Source: Anaerolineae bacterium (lineage in GTDB: Bacteria; Chloroflexota; Anaerolineae; Anaerolineales; Villigracilaceae). Taken from it: DNA of 5,631 bases. Shown one piece after another: positions 1-4,782 of this stretch (position 1 is its first letter; each line of letters opens with the position of its first letter). The DNA lies in contig JAFLCF010000256.1 in assembly GCA_017303735.1 (NCBI GenBank), forward strand, positions 1 to 5,631, written 5' to 3'. Position numbers and translations under genes: made by a program. The notes beneath the pieces were generated by a model, which ran no database searches, was not told the origin of the DNA, and saw only the letters and a list, made by a program, of their open reading frames with translations.

Positions 1-39
1 ACCCGCCTTTATCCATGCATCTGAAGTGATTGTATCATG

Positions 40-327
40 TTACGAAAGAACTCCCGAACCGTTGAGGATATTCAGGATGATGACGAGGATGCCCAATATC
101 CAAACTGGGATGAAGAAGAAGTAGCCGCCCAGAGATTTAGACATCAGCCAGCCCGCCTGGTTTCGCACCCGCAAGCGGATGATCATATCCATCAAGAAGA
201 GCGCAACGCCAACCATGATCATGATGGGGGCATCGCCTAATTTGAAGATGAAGCCGCCCACACCGGCGATCACTCCGCCGATGATGAACATGATGACTCC
301 CAGTGCATTTCCTCGAACGTGTAACAT
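40..327 (-). CDS. Small three-helix membrane protein, function unknown
   Basis: This 95-residue protein has three hydrophobic stretches, about residues 8-28, 33-51 and 69-88. They are separated by a basic loop (R51, R53, R55, K64) that should face the cytoplasm by the positive-inside rule. There is no signal peptidase site, no cysteine and no catalytic motif, and I do not recognise the family. The ATG at 327 is preceded by AAAGGA (complement of 336-341) with an 8-base spacer, a good ribosome site that fixes the start. It follows the zinc-ribbon/NHL gene by 27 bases on the same strand, so the two are probably co-transcribed and this protein may work with that membrane protein; this is inferred from position only. 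That it is a real gene is fairly sure; its role is unknown. Confidence 0.75.
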   Translation of the reverse strand: MLHVRGNALGVIMFIIGGVIAGVGGFIFKLGDAPIMIMVGVALFLMDMIIRLRVRNQAGWLMSKSLGGYFFFIPVWILGILVIILNILNGSGVLS

Positions 328-354
328 ATGATTTTTCCTTTGGTCAAAATAAGA

Positions 355-1665
355 TTAAGGTTGTGTTTCTTCAGCCTTGAGTTGATATTTTAATATATTA
401 TCGCCCTGGCTTGTAATGGCGTACATGAAATTTTGTGAGTCAAAGTCCACGCCCCAGAAGGAGCCATCGATCTCAGCGACAAAGTTGTAGTTTTCATCAT
501 AGACCTTCACATCGAAGAAATCGACGACAAAAACACGCCCATAATTGTCAAAGGTGATTTGGCGAACACTGTCAAACTCGCCGCTGAAACTGGTCATAAA
601 TTCACCGGTCGGCGAGAATTTCAACACGTCTTTGTTGATGCTGCCGCTGAAATAAATATTGCCGTAGGCGTCCACACCCAGGGCGCCGAAGCCGGGCGAT
701 TCACCAGAAACTTCTTCAATAGTTTCTTGTGTGATCTTCAAATTGGTGCTACCGTCGGCGTTCAGACGGATAATGCCTTCATTGGAAATGGCATAGATCA
801 CATTGTTGGGTCCGATGCTGATGGAGTGAATGATAAAAAGATCCTCGTCATTGACAAGCTCTCTTAAGAGTTCACCGTTTTGGTTATAAACTAGAATGCC
901 GTTGAACCCAGGGATGTAAATGGTTCCATCACTGCCGACGACCATGTTATCGGGGTTGAGGTCTCTGCCGTCACTTTCGGTGGCGGTGAATTCAGAAAGG
1001 TTATTGCCCTGCGAGTCGAAGATCTGCACCTTCGAGTCATTGTAATTAAGAGTAAGAACATTTCCGCTTCCATCCACGCCAATGGCGCGCGGGTCTTTCA
1101 AAACACTTGTGCTGACCTTTAGTACTTCTTCGGCAAAAGGAGTCGGCAGGATGGAGTTTTCTCCCGTAAGGAAAGGTAGATCGAACGGTAACTTGAATTG
1201 GAATGCACCCCAGATCGCCGGAATGGCCGAACCCAAAATGGAGATGAACACCACCAGGCGAATAACGGTTGAAATACAAGAGCCGCCTCCTACGCGGACT
1301 GTGGGCTGGTACACCGGCTGGGGCATGGGTGGCACCTGATAGCTGGGACTTACCTGTTGCGGGTAGCTGCTTTTTGCAACAGGGTCATCGTCGCGAATGC
1401 CTGCCATCGATTTGACGCTGAACATGGCGTTCTCATGGCTTAGCCCGGTGATCTTGCTGTATATCTTTGCGGCTTCATCCAGCTTGCCTTCTTTGGCAAG
1501 ACGGGTGACGTCTGACAGGCTGGCAGGCTTCGACGCCCGCATGGACTCTGGTACGACGACTGTCCCGCCGCAGTAGGGGCACTTCATGCTGGAGGCATTC
1601 GATTGTAGATCGAGCGGCGCACCACAGGATGGACATTTGAACACTTTGAGAGATTGGCTTTCCAT
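355..1665 (-). CDS. Membrane-anchored protein with N-terminal zinc ribbon and C-terminal NHL-type beta-propeller
   Basis: The protein has 436 residues counted from the ATG at 1665. A zinc ribbon comes first: C11-P-x-C14-G and C29-P-Y-C32-G-G. Residues about 52-88 form an amphipathic helical stretch (RLAKEGKLDEAAKIYSKITG) resembling the short helical unit of ribosomal L7/L12 C-terminal-like proteins. A proline/glutamine-rich linker (about 100-122) and one transmembrane helix (about 133-156) follow. From about 190 to 428 there are six repeats of the NHL/beta-propeller type, with cores such as AIGVDGSGNV, LGVDAYGNIYF and ITFDNYGRVFVVD, each followed by a strand of the VxIFDSQGN kind. The likely topology is zinc ribbon inside and propeller outside. 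NHL propellers usually bind proteins, nucleic acids or ligands, and no enzyme active site is visible. An in-frame TTG at 1677 would add four residues, but the GGAG serving ATG 1665 lies inside that extension. It sits 82 bases after the channel genes and 27 before the small membrane protein. Confidence 0.85.
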   Translation of the reverse strand: MESQSLKVFKCPSCGAPLDLQSNASSMKCPYCGGTVVVPESMRASKPASLSDVTRLAKEGKLDEAAKIYSKITGLSHENAMFSVKSMAGIRDDDPVAKSSYPQQVSPSYQVPPMPQPVYQPTVRVGGGSCISTVIRLVVFISILGSAIPAIWGAFQFKLPFDLPFLTGENSILPTPFAEEVLKVSTSVLKDPRAIGVDGSGNVLTLNYNDSKVQIFDSQGNNLSEFTATESDGRDLNPDNMVVGSDGTIYIPGFNGILVYNQNGELLRELVNDEDLFIIHSISIGPNNVIYAISNEGIIRLNADGSTNLKITQETIEEVSGESPGFGALGVDAYGNIYFSGSINKDVLKFSPTGEFMTSFSGEFDSVRQITFDNYGRVFVVDFFDVKVYDENYNFVAEIDGSFWGVDFDSQNFMYAITSQGDNILKYQLKAEETQP

Positions 1666-1671
1666 AGTTAG

Positions 1672-1675
1672 CTCC
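1672..1675 (-). promoter_or_regulatory. Shine-Dalgarno site that fixes the start of the zinc-ribbon/NHL gene
   Basis: The complement reads GGAG, followed by six bases (CTAACT) and then the ATG at 1665. The same bases overlap the TTG at 1677 (TTGGAG), so a TTG start would place the ribosome site inside the coding region. This favours the ATG. Confidence 0.75.
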
Positions 1676-1747
1676 AATAAATAAATCGTATAAGAATGCT
1701 TCCAATCATACTTGCTGACAAAGACGAAGTGCTATCGCTCTTTGGTG

Positions 1748-2329
1748 CTATTCTTTTTTGTGGGCGACCTTTTCTTCGATGCGCCGGTCTGGGATGAACC
1801 ACATGATGGCGACGACGACATATAAACCAGCCGACACCCACGGGGAGACAAAAGCCAGGGCGATTGCGGCAGTATAAAGAAAGAGTGAGCGCAGCCCTTT
1901 CTCATCCCGCCCGATGGCTTTGGCAATGACCGAGTCGGTGCCGTGGTGGGCGATCAGCGCGCGGCTTAGAATGTAATATGCCAAGCCTGCCACCCAAAGC
2001 ACCCCGCCATAGACGGCGACCGGAATCGACTCGAAGTGTTCGCCCATCCATATGGTTGTGAAAGGGACGAGAGAGAGCCAAAAGAGCAGATGCATGTTCG
2101 CCCACAAGATCGCGCCGTTGACGCTTTTTGCGGCTTGTAATAAATGATGATGATTGTTCCAGTAAATGCCGACAAAGACGAAGCTCAAAATATAGCTGAG
2201 GAATTTGGGCAACAACGGCAGGAGCGCGGACAGTGTGCCTTCTTCGGGTGCGCGTAATTCAAGCACCATAATGGTGATGATGATGGCGATGACGCCGTCA
2301 CTAAAGGCTTCGAGACGTGATTTGTGCAT
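1748..2329 (-). CDS. TMEM175-family (DUF1211) six-helix potassium-channel-like protein, copy 1
   Basis: The 193-residue protein carries the family signature at its N-terminus: R5-x-x-x-F9-S10-D11-G at the start of helix 1 (SRLEAFSDGV). Six hydrophobic segments follow, about 12-28, 40-58, 71-93, 102-122, 147-163 and 165-180. A histidine cluster, H60-H62, sits in YWNNHHH at the end of helix 2, a typical family position. Bacterial TMEM175 proteins have one six-helix repeat per chain and form tetrameric potassium channels, with hydrophobic residues of helix 1 lining the pore. The length fits that form rather than the twelve-helix animal protein. The C-terminus is charged (EEKVAHKKE). The ATG at 2329 follows AAAGGA (complement of 2338-2343) by 8 bases. 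Only 18 bases separate it from its upstream paralogue, so the pair is almost certainly one transcript. Channel activity is inferred from the family. Confidence 0.88.
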   Translation of the reverse strand: MHKSRLEAFSDGVIAIIITIMVLELRAPEEGTLSALLPLLPKFLSYILSFVFVGIYWNNHHHLLQAAKSVNGAILWANMHLLFWLSLVPFTTIWMGEHFESIPVAVYGGVLWVAGLAYYILSRALIAHHGTDSVIAKAIGRDEKGLRSLFLYTAAIALAFVSPWVSAGLYVVVAIMWFIPDRRIEEKVAHKKE

Positions 2330-2347
2330 ACATAGTTTCCTTTACGT

Positions 2348-2950
2348 TTAATGGGCTTGGTAATTAATGCCATCATCCACTTTGGGGAGGAAGATGATCA
2401 GAAGTAAAACAACCCCGATATAGATCAGATAACTTGCCAGCGGATAGGTGTTTGCCAACAAGATCGCGCCAAGATACGAGCCGTTGACGAAGATATAGTT
2501 TGGTATATGGCGGCGGAGATATTTGTCGCTGAACTCTGCCGTCGCCAAATGCCGATGATAGTGGATATATACCACAGCAAAAAAACCGACCAGATTGCAG
2601 GTGATGAGTGTTGCCCCATATACAATGATCGGACCGGCTTCAAAGGGATAACGCCCAACCAGAGAAGTAGGGAAGGGGATAAAGCTCACGCATAACAATA
2701 ATAAAATGTTCAGCCAGAGGAAGCCACGGTCTGTAGTTTTGATGGCATGCATGGAGTTGTGATGAATAACCCAATACAACCCAATGATGATAAAGCTCAA
2801 GACATATGCCAAGATGCGCGGTAGGACGGAACCTAGCGTCTGCCAAAATTGAGCATACTCCACTTCGGGGAAGCGAATATCGAGAATCAATAAGGTGATG
2901 ACAATGGCGAAGACCCCATCACTGAAGGCTTCGAGGCGGGATTTTTGCAT
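2348..2950 (-). CDS. TMEM175-family (DUF1211) six-helix potassium-channel-like protein, copy 2
   Basis: The protein has 200 residues from the ATG at 2950. It opens with the same R5-x-x-x-F9-S10-D11-G signature as its downstream neighbour; I count 20 identical residues in the first 29. Six hydrophobic segments lie at about 12-28, 42-60, 76-95, 106-130, 150-167 and 170-189, and YWVIHH (H63-H64) closes helix 2. The two copies diverge strongly after the first three helices: this one has a longer, basic, histidine-rich loop between helices 4 and 5 (HYHRHL, then KYLRRH). An in-frame TTG at 2962 would add MRRA, but the AGGAG for ATG 2950 lies within that extension, and the ATG start matches the paralogue's N-terminus. 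It follows the AT-rich gene by 22 bases and precedes copy 1 by 18. Family assignment is firm; ion selectivity is inferred. Confidence 0.88.
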   Translation of the reverse strand: MQKSRLEAFSDGVFAIVITLLILDIRFPEVEYAQFWQTLGSVLPRILAYVLSFIIIGLYWVIHHNSMHAIKTTDRGFLWLNILLLLCVSFIPFPTSLVGRYPFEAGPIIVYGATLITCNLVGFFAVVYIHYHRHLATAEFSDKYLRRHIPNYIFVNGSYLGAILLANTYPLASYLIYIGVVLLLIIFLPKVDDGINYQAH

Positions 2951-2954
2951 TGCT

Positions 2955-2959
2955 CTCCT
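2955..2959 (-). promoter_or_regulatory. Shine-Dalgarno site that fixes the start of TMEM175 copy 2
   Basis: The complement reads AGGAG, followed by four bases (AGCA) and then the ATG at 2950. The site falls inside the extension that the in-frame TTG at 2962 would create. The resulting N-terminus MQKSRLEAF aligns directly with MHKSRLEAF of copy 1, which supports the ATG. Confidence 0.7.
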
Positions 2960-2972
2960 CAAATAATAGGGT

Positions 2973-3311
2973 TTATATTAACTTAGACTTTTTTTGAATT
3001 TTTTCTTCTCGGTCTTGTCTTGCATCGTCAATGGCAATTTGATTTGCTTGGTGAGATTTCCATACATTAGAATAATTTTGTAAATGTTCAAAAAGATAAC
3101 TATAGTTCTTAATATCTTCTTCTGATAATTGCGGTCTGTCTGTTCGTATATTTTTCTCAAGCCAAAAACGATTTCTGTGTGTTCGTGAAACACGAACAAG
3201 AACAGAAACAAACATATAAAAACGTTCTAGGTCATTTGGATGCCAACTTTCGGGAAATTGATTTATCCAAAGCCTATACCATTTCTCTGCACTTTTAGGC
3301 ATATTATCCAT
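2973..3311 (-). CDS. AT-rich hypothetical protein, no recognised family
   Basis: The 112-residue soluble protein is rich in aromatic and charged residues. Residues about 7-50 hold many tryptophan, tyrosine and phenylalanine positions (KWYRLWINQF, then ERFYMFV), followed by a basic RVSRTHRNRFW segment. The C-terminal 25 residues are a strongly charged, probably helical tail (DDARQDREEKIQKKSKLI). No signal peptide, membrane helix, zinc site or catalytic motif is visible. The ATG at 3311 follows GAGAGGA (complement of 3323-3329) by 11 bases. By hand count, 3001-3300 is about 34% G+C, clearly lower than the roughly 50-58% of neighbouring genes, which suggests recent acquisition. It lies 22 bases upstream of the TMEM175 pair and could be its first operon gene. 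A shorter overlapping frame (2978-3211) lacks a comparable start signal and looks like a shadow. I do not assign a function. Confidence 0.65.
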   Translation of the reverse strand: MDNMPKSAEKWYRLWINQFPESWHPNDLERFYMFVSVLVRVSRTHRNRFWLEKNIRTDRPQLSEEDIKNYSYLFEHLQNYSNVWKSHQANQIAIDDARQDREEKIQKKSKLI

Positions 3312-3398
3312 ATTAAAGTAGTTCCTCTCAAAATTATACTCTCACCCGTATAACTACACTCATTTTATAACTAAAAGATTTAGAGACTATCCAATCCT

Positions 3399-3455
3399 AT
3401 GACCTCTCGACTCATTGAATTCGACCCCAGCTTTTCCAAGAAATTTACCTTGTAA
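3399..3455 (+). pseudogene. Decayed 5' fragment resembling glutamate formimidoyltransferase
   Basis: Starting at the ATG at 3399 the frame reads MTSRLIEFDPSFSKKFTL and then a TAA stop. Its first 13 codons closely match the start of the intact gene at 4783 (MTTQLIECIPNFS): 8 of 13 residues, and by my count 30 of 39 bases, are identical, including the start codon. Similarity stops abruptly after TTTTCC (3432-3437). No good ribosome site precedes it. The most economical reading is the remnant of a duplicated or displaced ftcD 5' end on the same strand. An 18-residue leader peptide or chance similarity are the alternatives, and chance seems unlikely given the match at the start codon. Confidence 0.5.
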
Positions 3456-3495
3456 AACGAAGATTTCATAAAACCCCATTACCTTTAGGTGATTT

Positions 3496-3522
3496 TCATC
3501 CTGCTACGCTTGGGTAGAATGA
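3496..3522. repeat. Imperfect palindrome, REP-like
   Basis: TCAT at 3496-3499 pairs with ATGA at 3519-3522. Inside them CTGCT (3501-3505) can pair with GGTAG (3513-3517), allowing G-T pairs, around a short loop. The sequence resembles the common class of short extragenic palindromes ending in TCATCCTG. No poly-T run follows, so it is not a convincing terminator. It lies in the divergent gap just upstream of the lipoprotein gene. Only one copy is visible here. Confidence 0.3.
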
Positions 3523-3559
3523 CGGCTGCTTTATTCGTATTCTAAATAATAGTTTTATT

Positions 3560-3563
3560 GGAG
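3560..3563 (+). promoter_or_regulatory. Shine-Dalgarno site that fixes the start of the lipoprotein gene
   Basis: GGAG is followed by six bases (CATTTC) and the ATG at 3570. It overlaps the in-frame TTG at 3558 (TTGGAG), which would add MEHF ahead of a normal signal peptide. The ATG gives the conventional short basic N-terminus (MNNKR) and is preferred. Confidence 0.75.
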
Positions 3564-3569
3564 CATTTC

Positions 3570-4466
3570 ATGAACAACAAAAGAAACATCCTCTTGGCAG
3601 CTACCATTCTATTACTGGCATCATTGGCTTGCCAAAGCCTGGCACCTTCAGAAGAACCCGCCAGCCTGCCGCCAGAAATTGCAGTGACTGAAGAAGAGAG
3701 CAGCCCGGTCTTGCCTTCTGACTCTACCGATACCGAAGAAGAGTCCGCTCAAACGGGCGGAGTTTATGATGGGGATTGGGTCGGCACGAACACCGTGGAC
3801 GATAAAGAGATCTTGTTTGTGGTCGAGAATAACGAGATCACCTCGGTCTCTTTGAACTACACCGGCGAATCGAACGGCTGTGATTATCACGGAGCGATCA
3901 GCGCGGGTTCTCCCACAGGTAGTTTGAGCGATGCAAGCATTTCGAATGATGCCTTTGCGGTCTCCTACGAAGGCGCGAACGATGTACTGACCTTTACTGG
4001 CGCCTTCACCTCTGAAAGCGAAGCCAGCGGAACCCTTCATATCAAATCTCCGGCAGAGGGTTTGTGCGGTGTGTATGAAAAAGAAATCTCATGGGTCGCT
4101 ACGAAAGGCTCCGCTGCTGAAGCCGAACCTGAGGAAGATACCAGCGGAACGGTCTCTGATGAAGATACCAACGCGATCATCACTCAATTCTTCGACGCCA
4201 TCAATGCAGGTGACATCGACTCCGCTGTTGCCATGACCGGTGAAAATGTCATGTTCAGCTTTGGGGCAACCAATGCTCAATTAGGACGTGATAATTTGAA
4301 AGCCTACCTGACTTCTTCCGGGCTGACCTATCAGGTCTCTGATGTTGACTCATTTGGCGGCGGTATGGCTCAATTCACAGCGACCGCCAGCGACGGCACC
4401 TCCTATTCATTCTGTACCATTCTTTTGCAAGATGGCGAGATTATTTCGATAACTCTTCAACCGTAA
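3570..4466 (+). CDS. Predicted lipoprotein with a beta-rich domain and a C-terminal NTF2-like domain
   Basis: The 298-residue protein begins with a lipoprotein signal peptide: MNNKR, a hydrophobic core (residues 7-19) and SLAC with C21 as the expected lipidated cysteine. The -3 serine and -2 leucine depart from the classic L-A/S-G/A-C box, so processing is likely but not certain. An acidic, serine-rich linker (about 27-62) leads to a beta-rich domain (about 63-178) beginning GVYDGDWVGTN, with C104 and C166 as the only two cysteines there, a possible disulfide. A second acidic linker (about 183-200) precedes a domain of about 100 residues with the pattern of SnoaL/NTF2-like folds: a helix with FFDAINAGDIDSAVAM, a phenylalanine-rich strand, then strands ending in DGEIISITLQP. 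Such domains bind small ligands or act as dimer modules. A strong terminator follows directly. It is probably a monocistronic, surface-exposed protein; no enzyme function can be claimed. Confidence 0.82.
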   Translation: MNNKRNILLAATILLLASLACQSLAPSEEPASLPPEIAVTEEESSPVLPSDSTDTEEESAQTGGVYDGDWVGTNTVDDKEILFVVENNEITSVSLNYTGESNGCDYHGAISAGSPTGSLSDASISNDAFAVSYEGANDVLTFTGAFTSESEASGTLHIKSPAEGLCGVYEKEISWVATKGSAAEAEPEEDTSGTVSDEDTNAIITQFFDAINAGDIDSAVAMTGENVMFSFGATNAQLGRDNLKAYLTSSGLTYQVSDVDSFGGGMAQFTATASDGTSYSFCTILLQDGEIISITLQP

Positions 4467-4481
4467 TACACAATAAACATG

Positions 4482-4522
4482 ACACACCCCGAAATTAAGG
4501 TTTCGTGGGTGTGTTTGTTTTT
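4482..4522 (+). terminator. Intrinsic terminator of the lipoprotein gene
   Basis: A 13-base arm at 4482-4494 (ACACACCCCGAAA) pairs with a 14-base arm at 4501-4514 (TTTCGTGGGTGTGT), leaving one bulged base and a six-base loop (TTAAGG). The T-rich run TTGTTTTT (4515-4522) follows immediately. It begins 15 bases after the stop codon at 4466 and should isolate the lipoprotein gene from the downstream ftcD-like gene. Confidence 0.9.
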
Positions 4523-4533
4523 AAGACCGATTA

Positions 4534-4604
4534 GGACGCTGATTCACGCAGAAAAACGCTGACCTTTTGCTTTTGTCAGCGCGAATCAGCGTTTTTCTGC
4601 GTCC
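4534..4604. repeat. 71-base modular palindrome built from 10-bp units
   Basis: The left arm is made of units that all start ACGC(T/A)GA: ACGCTGATTC (4536-4545), ACGCAGAAAA (4546-4555) and ACGCTGA (4556-4562). After a 13-base pyrimidine-rich spacer (4563-4575), the right arm carries their complements, with the order of the first two units exchanged. This allows alternative folds. One is a perfect 17-bp stem (4546-4562 with 4586-4602). Another is a register using GGACGC/GCGTCC at the outside and CGCTGA/TCAGCG next to the loop. No U-tract in the right place makes it a standard terminator. It looks like a dispersed intergenic palindromic repeat. Confidence 0.75.
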
Positions 4605-4728
4605 CAAATTAAGTTTAGGGTGAATTATGTTTATATACATTAAACCTGCGGACTTTTTTATTTTTCCGTGAATTCCGGCTTATCCGTGTACCGATCATAC
4701 TTTCTTCTCTTTACGGCTTTTCATACTT
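4605..4728. other. Non-coding AT-rich stretch before ftcD
   Basis: No frame here has a plausible start, ribosome site and length. The stretch holds a small imperfect inverted repeat around ATGT-TTATAT-ACAT (4627-4640), a T-rich run, and two TCCGTG direct repeats in the segment from about 4664 to 4688. The latter resembles the tail of another dispersed repeat. With the terminator, palindrome and heptamers, it completes the 316-base gap between the two plus-strand genes. Confidence 0.5.
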
Positions 4729-4734
4729 TATAAT
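4729..4734 (+). promoter_or_regulatory. Possible -10 box for the ftcD-like gene
   Basis: TATAAT matches the sigma-70 -10 consensus exactly and lies 48 bases before the ATG at 4783. I see no good TTGACA-like -35 at 16-18 bases upstream. If it is used, transcription would start near 4741, so the heptamer array would form the start of the mRNA leader. Confidence 0.35.
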
Positions 4735-4742
4735 TACCTCGC

Positions 4743-4777
4743 AATCGTAAATCCAAAATCCAACATCGTAAATCGAG
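4743..4777. repeat. Five tandem degenerate heptamers (AATCNNA type)
   Basis: The units read AATCGTA, AATCCAA, AATCCAA, CATCGTA and AATCGAG, five back-to-back 7-bp copies ending 5 bases before the ATG at 4783. The pattern recalls the short tandemly repeated heptamers (STRR) known from cyanobacteria and seen in other large bacterial genomes. The last unit supplies the GAG that is the only candidate ribosome site for the following gene. Confidence 0.75.
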
Positions 4778-4782
4778 ATTCC

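Noticed and set aside
37..240. 67-residue plus-strand frame rich in Asp, Glu and His
   Set aside because: The acidic and histidine-rich composition is what hydrophobic codons of the opposite membrane-protein gene give when read in reverse.
559..867. 102-residue open frame on the plus strand inside the NHL gene
   Set aside because: It is antisense to the repeat-bearing propeller region, has no ribosome site, and its composition follows from the codons of the real gene.
1678..1747. Possible terminator between TMEM175 copy 1 and the zinc-ribbon gene
   Set aside because: The minus strand can form only a short bulged stem (AAAGA-CGA with TCGTCTTT) and no T-run follows. The 82-base gap holds no clear terminator or promoter.
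3333..3338. TATAAT on the minus strand upstream of the orphan gene as a promoter -10
   Set aside because: Transcription would begin close to or inside the Shine-Dalgarno at 3323-3329, and no -35 match is present at normal spacing.
3648..4040. 130-residue open frame on the minus strand opposite the lipoprotein gene
   Set aside because: It runs antisense to a well-supported gene with signal peptide, ribosome site and terminator, and its product has no coherent domain pattern.
4743..4777. CRISPR-like array
   Set aside because: The 7-bp units are contiguous with no spacers, so this is a simple tandem repeat.
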